Assembly: GCA_016787895.1 (NCBI GenBank)
Contig: JAEUTN010000005.1
Span: forward strand, 150,811 to 214,810
Reading direction: 5' to 3'
From: Bacteroidia bacterium
GTDB taxonomy: Bacteria; Bacteroidota; Bacteroidia; B-17B0; Aurantibacillaceae
DNA: 64,000 bases
The notes beneath the pieces were generated by a model, which made no database searches, was not told where the DNA came from, and was given only the letters and a program-made list of their open reading frames with translations. The position numbers were made by a program, and so were the translations under genes. Shown here piece by piece: positions 26,888 to 34,583 of the stretch (positions within the stretch are counted from its first letter, which is position 1; each line of letters starts with the position of its first letter).

Positions 26888-26903
26888 TCTGATTTTTATC
26901 AGA
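26888..26903. promoter_or_regulatory. FNR/CRP-type box
   Basis: TCTGAT-TTTT-ATCAGA is a perfect inverted repeat whose core TGAT-N4-ATCA is that of FNR/CRP family sites. Its centre would be near -41 relative to the predicted DUF5777 start, the class II activator position. Confidence 0.45.
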
Positions 26904-26985
26904 AAATTGAAACTAGTTTGAATTCGCAGGATTTTTGGGGTTTTGTGTGGTATTGAATTTGATTGACACAAATAATTCTAATATA

Positions 26986-27081
26986 ATTACACTTACCAAT
27001 GGCCAGAATAACCTCACCGCGTTAACTCTGCTCCGAATTGCTGAAGCTTTGGAGGTGGAACCAAAAGGGCTTTTGAGGTGA
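26986..27081 (+). pseudogene. C-terminal remnant of an XRE-type HTH regulator
   Basis: In frame and ending at the TGA 27079-27081, the sequence reads ITLTNGQNNLTALTLLRIAE then ALEVEPKGLLR. This is the end of a Cro/C1-type HTH domain, normally preceded by helices 1-3. Upstream of this point the frame has no plausible start and no HTH helices, so it is a truncated relic. It immediately precedes the AT-rich orphan lipoprotein gene. Confidence 0.65.
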
Positions 27082-27126
27082 ATTGCAACAGGCCAAATTA
27101 ATTGAAAGTAAACAGATACCATCTAC

Positions 27127-28056
27127 ATGACATTAATAAAGCTAGGATTTCTTGTGATATTGTTTGCGATGTTTGGATGTGGGGATCCAACATCAGACAA
27201 AGAACTTAATGAAAGACCAAGCGTTATTTCATTTGATGTTTTTGAAGATGACTCAACGATTGCAGTCCTTACCTGTAAGCGGGGAACTTACACTGTTGCT
27301 GTTCATCATATAAATAGCAGGAGTAAAAGAGTAGTTTACGAGTCCGCGGAGGATGAAATGATTCTTAATATCGATATTTCACCTGATGAAGAGCGTATTC
27401 TGCTTACAACCACCAAAGAAAGTAACTATACCAGCTCCACTTTAAAAGTAATCAACCTTAAAAAACCATCAGTCATCTCCTTACCAATCAAAGACTATAT
27501 ATTAATCAAAGCTGAATTTGTCGCATTTCAGAATCAAATTGTTATGTTAATGGCTAAGGAAATTAATCACTACTCTCCCATTGCCTCTGATTTACCGCAT
27601 AATTATGATTTTTATCTTATTAACTTATCAGATTCATCCATAAATAGAATATCAAATTTAAAAGCATATAATATTACGGATATATGTTTCTATAGTGGGG
27701 CACTTTACTTTAACCGGGACTTTGAAGGGCCTTATAAGATAAATTATGACGGTACTACTTCAAGTTTTACGAATAATGGAAGGTGTTCAGTTTTAAAATC
27801 AACAATGGATTGCGGGAGTTTTTATATAAGACACAACGAGTTATATTATACCAATAGTGGTGGGTATACAATCTTCAGATATGACATGAAAACACGTACT
27901 AACGAGAAAGTCCTACAAGTCAATTTTCAGATCAGTAATTTGAGACCCGCGCTGAATCCAAATGAGATTTTATTTCTTAAATACGATAAGAGAGCTATAC
28001 ACAAACTCTATATAAATGAAGGGAAGATAAAGAGGCTTGATCTTGATTATTTTTGA
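27127..28056 (+). CDS. Orphan lipoprotein, possible beta-propeller
   Basis: 309 residues, not recognised. A signal peptide with lipobox (AMFGC) is clear. The body has repeated short beta-strand segments (SFDVFEDDSTIAVLTCKRG, NIDISPDEERILLTT) resembling TolB/WD40-like blades, so a propeller is possible. The gene is clearly AT-richer than its neighbours, lacks partners, and sits beside a broken regulator and a tRNA 3'-end duplication. It was probably acquired laterally. Confidence 0.7.
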   Translation: MTLIKLGFLVILFAMFGCGDPTSDKELNERPSVISFDVFEDDSTIAVLTCKRGTYTVAVHHINSRSKRVVYESAEDEMILNIDISPDEERILLTTTKESNYTSSTLKVINLKKPSVISLPIKDYILIKAEFVAFQNQIVMLMAKEINHYSPIASDLPHNYDFYLINLSDSSINRISNLKAYNITDICFYSGALYFNRDFEGPYKINYDGTTSSFTNNGRCSVLKSTMDCGSFYIRHNELYYTNSGGYTIFRYDMKTRTNEKVLQVNFQISNLRPALNPNEILFLKYDKRAIHKLYINEGKIKRLDLDYF

Positions 28057-28160
28057 CAGCTGTATGCTACCTTCTCCTCTTACTTAAACTTAGTTAAACA
28101 CCTACGCCGATAATCAAAGTTTTGAACAGTTTTCGGAAAGGTAAACAAAGATAAAGTGCC

Positions 28161-28204
28161 GGTACCCCCAGCGGTACCCCCAGCGGTACCCCCAGCGGTA
28201 CCCC
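28161..28204. repeat. 12-bp tandem repeat (GGTACCCCCAGC, 3.7 copies)
   Basis: Three perfect tandem copies of GGTACCCCCAGC followed by an eight-base partial copy. In the plus frame it would encode repeated PPAV, but no supported gene covers it. It lies in the 376-base gene-free stretch between the orphan lipoprotein and tRNA-Asp. Confidence 0.9.
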
Positions 28205-28249
28205 AAAAATCAAAAAAACCTGATTTTACAAGAGTTTTAAGGGGGTTTT

Positions 28250-28265
28250 TGCGGACTGGACGGGA
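28250..28265. repeat. 16-bp copy of the tRNA-Asp 3' end (att-like)
   Basis: TGCGGACTGGACGGGA here is identical to 28431-28446, the 3' end of tRNA-Asp plus two flanking bases. Identity ends after this core. Partial tRNA 3' duplications are the usual trace of site-specific integration, but only about 180 bases separate the copies. Confidence 0.7.
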
Positions 28266-28267
28266 TT

Positions 28268-28396
28268 GCTGCCCTTGGCAGCTGGTCCTTCAGGCCCAGA
28301 GTCACAATGCAAAAAGCAGCCTGCTTCGCAGTTCGCTTTTATTTTTCCTTCATGCCTGTAAAAGCAAGCTTTTACCGCATTCCGGAAAAATAAAAG
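28268..28396. repeat. Cluster of inverted repeats including a 61-base hairpin
   Basis: Three inverted repeats follow one another. GCTGCC/GGCAGC at 28268-28282 has a three-base loop. AAGCAG/CTGCTT lies at 28314-28326. A large imperfect palindrome spans 28336-28396: its 13-bp outer arms (CTTTTATTTTTCC and its complement), a 4-bp middle pair (ATGC/GCAT) and an 8-bp inner stem (GTAAAAGC/GCTTTTAC) all pair, separated by small symmetric bulges. Its right arm overlaps the tRNA terminator. It looks like a non-autonomous palindromic element. Confidence 0.7.
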
Positions 28397-28420
28397 AGCC
28401 ACGCATTGCGTGGCTCTTTT
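28392..28420 (-). terminator. Terminator downstream of tRNA-Asp
   Basis: A 13-bp perfect stem (AAAAGAGCCACGC with its complement) with a three-base loop lies 12 bases beyond the tRNA 3' end on the minus strand and ends in a T-rich run. Confidence 0.85.
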
Positions 28421-28432
28421 TGTATTTATCTG

Positions 28433-28506
28433 CGGACTGGACGGGACTCGAACCCGCGACCTCCGCCGTGACAGGGCGGCATTCTAACCAGCTGAACTAC
28501 CAATCC
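28433..28506 (-). tRNA. tRNA-Asp (GTC)
   Basis: A 74-base gene without encoded CCA. The acceptor stem GGATTGG pairs with CCAGTCC, the D arm has AGCTGGTTAGA, the anticodon stem-loop GCCGCCTGTCA-type loop carries GTC, and the T arm reads GGGTTCGAGTCCC. The discriminator base is G. Confidence 0.95.
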
Positions 28507-28543
28507 GTGTTTTAAGAACCTTTCGATTCTGTCAAACGAGGTG

Positions 28544-28551
28544 CAAAAATA
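28544..28551 (-). promoter_or_regulatory. TAnnTTTG promoter element of tRNA-Asp
   Basis: TATTTTTG on the minus strand lies 38 bases upstream of the mature tRNA 5' end, an exact match to the Bacteroidota -7 consensus. Confidence 0.55.
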
Positions 28552-28657
28552 CAAAAAGGGCAGCTCTTTGCAAGAACTTTTTTAAAAAGTTGATTCCACC
28601 CTGTCTGAACCTGAATTCCGCCATTCTGCGGTTTTGCCTATTTTCGCAATTCCATTC

Positions 28658-31081
28658 ATGAAAAAATACCTGATTCTGCTTGCCATTTGTGCCTCCCCTT
28701 CCCTGCGGGCCCAAAACCAGGACATCGTATCCTACTTCAAAGACCCTGGCGCCCATGAAAGGGACCGTAACATTGATGTAACCCATATGAAGCTGGAAGT
28801 GAGTTTTGTACCAGTAGAAGGCCTTGTGAATGGTACAGTCACCCATACCTTCCGCTGCCTTCAGGACAATGTGGATACAGTTTATCTCGACGGCCCCGGC
28901 ATCCAGGTGTTAAGCGCCACCCTCGATGGCAAAGGAATTCAAACCCGCAAGACTGAAACCGGCATTGTATGCCTCACAGGACTGAAAAACAGCTACAACA
29001 GCACCCACAACCTGCAATTGGTCTACAATGCCCATCCCAAAAAAGGCCTCTACTTCATCGGATGGAAACTGCCCGCCATTTCAGACCCTGCCACCATGAG
29101 CCGCAGACAAATTTGGACCCAGGGTCAGGGTACCGACAACCGCTATTGGATTCCCATGGTGGATGACCGCAGTGACAAGTACATCACAGAGACAATCATT
29201 ACTTTTGATAAAGACTACAATGTGCTGAGCAACGGCAAACTCATCGCCAACAAAGAACAGCCCTACAATACCCGCACCTGGCATTACCGCATGCTGAACC
29301 AGCACAGTGGTTACCTCCTGATGCTGGCCATTGACAAATATGCGGTAAAGAAATCAACCACCAAAAGAGGTACACCCATTCAGTTCTGGTACTACCCGGA
29401 ACAACCACAGAATGTGGAGCCTACCAGCAGGTATACTGAGAGAATCATTGAATTTCTGGAGGATGAAATCGGAGTAAACTACCAGTGGGGCAGCTATAGC
29501 AATGTAATGGTGCAGGACTTTATGTATGGCGCAATGGAAAACACCAGCGCCACCGTGTTCGGAGATTTCTTCTGGGTGGATGCCCGCGGTTATCTTGAAC
29601 GCAATTATATAGGCGTAAACGCCCATGAAGCCACCCACCAGTGGTTTGGCGATCTGGTTACGGCAAGAGATGACGGCAACCATTGGCTGCAGGAAAGCTT
29701 TGCCACGTTTTATCCGGGTTTGTTTAACGGTTCGTTGTATGGCCCGGATGAAACCGCCTGGTATTTCCGCGGGAGCATGAACGGGGCCCTCGCTGCAGGC
29801 GAGAAAAACAGCCTGCCGGTGCGCAATTCCGAGGCAGGGAGTGGAAGACATTACCCTAAAGGCGCATCGGTACTATATATGCTCTACAATACCATGGGGC
29901 GCGAGAACTTCCGCAGGGGCATCAAGCTGTACCTCGAAAGACATGCCTTCCAGAATGTAGAAACCTGGGACCTGCAAAAAGCCATGATGGATGCCACGGG
30001 CATGAATATGGACTGGTTCTTTGACCAATGGATACACCGCGGTGGCGAACCCCATTACAAAGTGCAATGGCAATCAGTGTCTGCCGGCACTGAATTTACG
30101 GTAGAGCAAATCCACAGAATGGAACCTACCGTGAGCCATTTTCGCATGCCGGTAAACTTCGGCGTTTACTATGAAGATGGCACTGAAGATCACAAAACCA
30201 TTTGGGTTGACAAAGCTTTTCAAAAAGTATTGATTCCTGCGCAGGGGAAGAAAGTAGCCTTTGCGCTGTTCGATGAAGGCAGCTTTATTCTGAAAAAGAT
30301 AACCTTTGAAAAATCACAACAGGAATGGAAAGCCCAGTTGGAACGCGCAAAATACCCGCTTGATCGGTACGATGCACTGCTGGCTATGGCAAAATGGCCT
30401 GCTGAGGATAAAAAAGAGGCTCTTATGGCCGCATGGAAGCGGGAATCCCTGAAATGGATGAAAGCTGAAATCGCCAGACAATTGGTTCAAAATCCCGCTG
30501 TAGAGGCGAATGTTGCCGCCGAAATTGCAGGCAGCCCGATGACCGAAGTACGTCGTGCATTTGTTGATCACGCTTCTGTAAACGAAACAACGGCTCCGCT
30601 TTTTGAAAAAGCTTTGTCTGACAGCAGTTACCTCATCATCGAAACTGCCCTGCTGAAACTGTGGGACTACTATCCCTTCAACAATAAGCGTGCAGCCATG
30701 CTGGAAAAAATCAAAGATCTGGATGGGTACATCATGAATTTGAAAATCCGGTATCTGGAATTGGGCACAGAAGTTTTCCCGGATATGAAAGGGGCCTTCA
30801 TCAGCAATCTGGGCGACTATACCTCGGATTTTTACGGGTTCAGGGTGCGCAACAACGCAATGGCCGCGCTGCAAAGATTAAATGCCTGCAATGAAAAAGT
30901 GGTGATGAACCTTTTCAGTTGTCTGCTCAGTTTCAATGGCCGTCTGAGCAATACCGCCAAAGATGTTCTGAACTATTTCAAACAACAATCCCAATACCTG
31001 CAAATGATGCGCACCCAACTGGAAAAGGGCAACTATCAGCCCGAGCAAAAACAGGTCATAAAATCTGCGTTGGGCATTTAA
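28658..31081 (+). CDS. Secreted M1 family metallopeptidase (long form)
   Basis: 807 residues from the ATG at 28658, giving a signal peptide ending SLRAQ. The exopeptidase motif GAMEN (residues 291-295), zinc site HEATH (323-327) and third ligand E346 are intact. A C-terminal helical region of about 250 residues is HEAT-like as in full M1 enzymes. It is an extracytoplasmic aminopeptidase. It is not closely similar in length or sequence to the 546-residue M1 protein at 5780, so the two are not a recent duplication. Confidence 0.94.
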   Translation: MKKYLILLAICASPSLRAQNQDIVSYFKDPGAHERDRNIDVTHMKLEVSFVPVEGLVNGTVTHTFRCLQDNVDTVYLDGPGIQVLSATLDGKGIQTRKTETGIVCLTGLKNSYNSTHNLQLVYNAHPKKGLYFIGWKLPAISDPATMSRRQIWTQGQGTDNRYWIPMVDDRSDKYITETIITFDKDYNVLSNGKLIANKEQPYNTRTWHYRMLNQHSGYLLMLAIDKYAVKKSTTKRGTPIQFWYYPEQPQNVEPTSRYTERIIEFLEDEIGVNYQWGSYSNVMVQDFMYGAMENTSATVFGDFFWVDARGYLERNYIGVNAHEATHQWFGDLVTARDDGNHWLQESFATFYPGLFNGSLYGPDETAWYFRGSMNGALAAGEKNSLPVRNSEAGSGRHYPKGASVLYMLYNTMGRENFRRGIKLYLERHAFQNVETWDLQKAMMDATGMNMDWFFDQWIHRGGEPHYKVQWQSVSAGTEFTVEQIHRMEPTVSHFRMPVNFGVYYEDGTEDHKTIWVDKAFQKVLIPAQGKKVAFALFDEGSFILKKITFEKSQQEWKAQLERAKYPLDRYDALLAMAKWPAEDKKEALMAAWKRESLKWMKAEIARQLVQNPAVEANVAAEIAGSPMTEVRRAFVDHASVNETTAPLFEKALSDSSYLIIETALLKLWDYYPFNNKRAAMLEKIKDLDGYIMNLKIRYLELGTEVFPDMKGAFISNLGDYTSDFYGFRVRNNAMAALQRLNACNEKVVMNLFSCLLSFNGRLSNTAKDVLNYFKQQSQYLQMMRTQLEKGNYQPEQKQVIKSALGI

Positions 31082-31241
31082 AAAGTACTCTCATTTTCTG
31101 GTACCAGCCTGCGATACGGGCATGTCCGTTCCGGCCATCACGAAGGGCATCGCCTTGCCCAGGATGTTTGAAATGGACTGGTAAATCGCTTTTACGACAT
31201 GTTTGGGCAGGTTATGGCATACCCTTTGATAGATTCTTGGT

Positions 31242-31559
31242 ATGAAACGAGTGATAACCCTGCTTTTTGCGATACTGCTGACAGTTCAGGCTGTCCGCGC
31301 GGGGGAAATCCGGTTTGAAATTGTTCCAAACCCTGCTTCCTCTTCCGTACGCATACACCTGAACCAAAACTCTGCTGAAAATACCCGGGTGGAAGTGTTT
31401 ACCATGCTGGGAACCAGAGTTTCTACAGCCACACCACAGATACTGGGAAACGGAGATCTACTGCTGAATGTCTCCGCCCTGCCGGAAGGCGTTTATCTGA
31501 TTCGGGTAACCGAAAGTGGCAACAGCGCTGTAAAAAGATTACGGGTTCAGCACACCTGA
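31242..31559 (+). CDS. Stand-alone T9SS type A sorting domain protein
   Basis: 105 residues: a signal peptide of about 20 residues (ends VRAG) followed almost at once by a complete T9SS type A C-terminal sorting domain. Its pattern is FEIVPNPASSSVRIHL, VEVFTMLGTRV, LLNVSALPEGVYLIRV, then a basic end. There is no cargo domain. In known T9SS substrates this domain is the last 70-80 residues of a large secreted protein, where it directs export and attachment. This could be a remnant of a lost substrate, a decoy, or a tiny surface protein. It is followed closely by the PorE-like gene. Confidence 0.85.
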   Translation: MKRVITLLFAILLTVQAVRAGEIRFEIVPNPASSSVRIHLNQNSAENTRVEVFTMLGTRVSTATPQILGNGDLLLNVSALPEGVYLIRVTESGNSAVKRLRVQHT

Positions 31560-31665
31560 TTCCCGTGACAGGGATGCGCCTTTTTCGCAGGCTTTTTTGC
31601 CAATTCTTTTTTTGTTTGAAACAGAAAGGCTTATTTAGCGTTTTATTTCGGAAAACACAGCAAAA

Positions 31666-34350
31666 ATGACGTCTAACCCTACTCTGTTGAGAAAAGCCAG
31701 TTCTGAACGCACACTGATTTTCACTCTGCTATCTGCCATCGCTGTCGTTATCAGCTCCTGTGGCGGCCCTAAAATGGATGAAGCCCTGAAGTTGTATCGT
31801 CAGGGGTATTACGGGCAGGCAGCCTATGTGTTTGAAGCCGTTTCAAAAAAGGCCAAAAACAAGGAGGACAAGCAGAAAGCCATTTTCTATGCCGCGGAAT
31901 CCTACCGTCTGAACAACGATTACGAAAAAGCCAAACGCCTTTACGAAAAGACGCTGCGCACGGATCCCAAAAATACACGCGCCCTGCTTATGCATGCCAA
32001 CATGCTGAAAAAGCAGGAAAAATACCGTGAAGCCATGGATGCCTATGACAAGTACCTGCAGGAGGTACCAGGTGATACTTTGGCCATGAACAAAAAGAAA
32101 GGCTGTGAATATGCCCTTCGCTGGACTCCGGACAGTTCCCGCTACGTGGTGGAAAATTTCAAACCCGCCAATACAAAGAGCAACGACTGGGCTCCCATGA
32201 TTGCTTCCAAAAAAGACAATTTGCTGTTCTTTGCCTCAGACCGCGAAGGGGGTAAGGGCAAAAAAGTGTACGCAGGTACCATGGAAATGTGGAGTGATAT
32301 CTGGTACATAGAAAAAACAGGAAAAAAGAACAAGGAGAAATGGGGCAAACCTGTTTTTCTGGAAAAAGGAAGTACCAAATTCAACGAAGGTGGTCAGACA
32401 TTCGATTCCCGTTTCTCTACCATGTACCTTACCCAGTGCGGTGGTACCGATGGCAAAGCCGAAAAATGCGCCATCTACGAATACAAAAAGATGGGTCCCG
32501 ACTGGGTGATGGGTGACCCTCTGGAGTTTTGCAAAACCGATACAGGTCACAGCTACGGACACCCGGCACTCAGCCAGGATGGCACCAAACTGTACTTCGC
32601 CAGCGACCGTCCCGGCGGATATGGCGGTTACGATATCTATGTTGTCAACTACTCCAAACGCAGCAAAAGCTGGGGCGATCCGGTCAATCTGGGTCCGAAT
32701 ATCAATACCGGAGGAAATGAATATTTCCCCTATCTGAACCAACATGATGGCAAATTGTACTTCAGCTCAGACGGGTTGCCTGGTATCGGCGGTCTTGATA
32801 TTTTCATGGCCAAACCCACAGCTGACGTGGCTGTATGGTCTGAAGTAGAAAACCTGAAAGAACCCCTCAACTCCGGTGGTGATGACTTTGGGATCACCTT
32901 TCTCGAAAACAAGGATTATGAAGGTTTTTTCACCAGCAACCGCGGCGACCGCAAAAACAACGACGACATTTACAGCTTCACCATTAAGCCGCTGGTGATT
33001 ACAATTACCGGTATTGTTACCGATTGCAATACAAAGAAACCTCTGGTAGGCGCAACTGTAATCATGACCAATGACCAGGATACCGTGAAACAAATTGCCA
33101 AAACGGATGCCCTGGGCAGCTACCGCTTCACTCTGAAGCCCGAAACAAGGTACGAACTGCAGGCTAAATTCCCCGAAGAGTACTACTTTGAATCTGACCC
33201 GGTAAGCCGCAATACACTGGGCATTAAATTCAGCACTGAACTGGTGCAGGATTTCTGTCTGGAAAATCCGCTGGACAAAATCATCGTCCTGCCTATATTC
33301 TACGATTTAGACAAAGCCTATATCCGTCCGGACGCGGCCAAGGTGTTGGACACTTTTGCCAGAAACGTTTTGTTGCGCTATCCGAAACTCGTTGCAGAAC
33401 TGGGTTCACATACCGATTGCCGTGCAACAAAAGAATACAACGAAGATCTTGCCCGTCGCCGTGCAGACAGTGCCGTAAATTACCTTGTGAAGGTGCATAA
33501 AATCGACCCCAAACGCATTGAAGCCAAAGGATATGGTGAAACCCAGCTGATCAATGATTGTAAGTGCGAAGGCTCTGAAATTGAAGGTTTCACAGAATAT
33601 ATTGAAGGAGTAACCCGCAAAGCCGTAGTGCTCAAAGACGAAGCAGGAAATGTAATTCGTAGCTATTATGAGAATTACAAACCGGGTGAAATTCAAACTG
33701 TAAAGGGCAAAAAAGTGGTACCCTGCGACGAATACCAGCACCAGCAAAACCGCCGCACCACCGTACGATTCTCCCGCGATGGTCTGAGCAGCCGCGTGAA
33801 AGTGGATGAGAAACAAGACCCCAACAACACCAACAATGGTAAAACAGGAACTACTCCCACACCCACTCCGGGTGCACCCGGCACCCCGGCTCCAGGTGAA
33901 ACCAAACCCCGTGTTGATGACCCCAATGCTATCAAAGTAAGGATTTTCAAAAACGGAACGACCGATATGGTTGCCGCCATGGTGGGTGAATCTGAGAGTA
34001 CTCAGTTTGCCTTTGATTTACTCGGCAAATACACTGCGGTTACTCCCGAAGTAGCCGCTGAATGGTACAAAAATAAACTGATCAACAAAGGCTCATTCCT
34101 GGAAGGAGAAAAAGTTAAAGTAGGCGATGTAAAACTGCCCAGCAACAAATTCATCATTGACAAAATGAGCATTGGCGGAGCCAGTGTTGAGAACATCACC
34201 TTTACAGTTACAGACAAAGTAGAAAAACCCACACTGGGTAAAACATTCTTCAAATCCTTTAAACCGGAATCATACAAAACAGACACAGAACTGGTGCTGA
34301 TTCCGAAAAAAGCTCCCAAAAAGGAAAAAGAAGAAAAACCCAAAGAATAA
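31666..34350 (+). CDS. PorE-like OmpA family lipoprotein (TPR, propeller, CarboxypepD, OmpA) with extra C-terminal domain
   Basis: 894 residues with lipobox Cys at residue 32. Domains in order are TPRs (about 35-150), PD40/WD40-like propeller blades (about 165-445; FASDREGGKG, FASDRPGGYGGYDIYV, FSSDGLPGIGGLDIFM, FTSNRGDRKNNDDIY), a carboxypeptidase-regulatory domain (about 445-520) and OmpA peptidoglycan-binding (about 545-710, LGSHTDCRATKEYNEDLARRRADSA). This is the PorE architecture, which tethers the T9SS to peptidoglycan. A Pro/Thr linker (about 720-750) then leads to a further 130-residue domain. That domain resembles the retropepsin-like aspartic protease fold (QFAFDLLGKYTAVTPEVAAEW), but with DLLG instead of DTG, so it is probably inactive. 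Other T9SS components are not in the window. Confidence 0.85.
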   Translation: MTSNPTLLRKASSERTLIFTLLSAIAVVISSCGGPKMDEALKLYRQGYYGQAAYVFEAVSKKAKNKEDKQKAIFYAAESYRLNNDYEKAKRLYEKTLRTDPKNTRALLMHANMLKKQEKYREAMDAYDKYLQEVPGDTLAMNKKKGCEYALRWTPDSSRYVVENFKPANTKSNDWAPMIASKKDNLLFFASDREGGKGKKVYAGTMEMWSDIWYIEKTGKKNKEKWGKPVFLEKGSTKFNEGGQTFDSRFSTMYLTQCGGTDGKAEKCAIYEYKKMGPDWVMGDPLEFCKTDTGHSYGHPALSQDGTKLYFASDRPGGYGGYDIYVVNYSKRSKSWGDPVNLGPNINTGGNEYFPYLNQHDGKLYFSSDGLPGIGGLDIFMAKPTADVAVWSEVENLKEPLNSGGDDFGITFLENKDYEGFFTSNRGDRKNNDDIYSFTIKPLVITITGIVTDCNTKKPLVGATVIMTNDQDTVKQIAKTDALGSYRFTLKPETRYELQAKFPEEYYFESDPVSRNTLGIKFSTELVQDFCLENPLDKIIVLPIFYDLDKAYIRPDAAKVLDTFARNVLLRYPKLVAELGSHTDCRATKEYNEDLARRRADSAVNYLVKVHKIDPKRIEAKGYGETQLINDCKCEGSEIEGFTEYIEGVTRKAVVLKDEAGNVIRSYYENYKPGEIQTVKGKKVVPCDEYQHQQNRRTTVRFSRDGLSSRVKVDEKQDPNNTNNGKTGTTPTPTPGAPGTPAPGETKPRVDDPNAIKVRIFKNGTTDMVAAMVGESESTQFAFDLLGKYTAVTPEVAAEWYKNKLINKGSFLEGEKVKVGDVKLPSNKFIIDKMSIGGASVENITFTVTDKVEKPTLGKTFFKSFKPESYKTDTELVLIPKKAPKKEKEEKPKE

Positions 34351-34371
34351 TTGTATTCCTGAGTGATTGAC

Positions 34372-34402
34372 AAAAAAGGACGGCCATGCGCTGTCCTTTT
34401 TT
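34372..34402 (+). terminator. Intrinsic terminator after the PorE-like gene
   Basis: AAAAAAGGAC and GTCCTTTTTT pair across an 11-base loop 21 bases after the stop codon; the A and T tracts make it usable in both directions. Confidence 0.8.
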
Positions 34403-34583
34403 CGTTGCAATAGATGGGGCTACCGCCGGCAGGTTATTCTCCGCAAGTTCAAACCATCATTGAGGGTTTAACGGTTAAAAATCAGGATGAATTTGGCTTC
34501 AGACATATTAAATCACCGCAAAGGGACAACATGGAAGCAGCAATCCGCCGGAAATGCTGAAACTTACATATAGTGAGGCTGAT

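Noticed and set aside
28161..28204. Possible CRISPR-like array
   Set aside because: The 12-bp units are directly adjacent with no spacers and no cas genes occur.
26900..28450. Contig misassembly at 26.9-28.4 kb joining two organisms
   Set aside because: Both sides show Bacteroidota genes and similar promoters and composition; a decayed integration region explains the data, though read coverage was not available to me.
28156..28515. Open frame of 119 codons with PPAV repeats running through the tRNA-Asp region
   Set aside because: It crosses an antisense tRNA gene, a terminator and inverted repeats; the stretch over the tRNA is a typical false ORF of tRNA-Asp, and no protein features exist.
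5780..31081. The two M1 peptidases as a recent duplication
   Set aside because: They differ in length (546 versus 807 residues), in the GAMEN region and across the C-terminal half; only the zinc site is shared.
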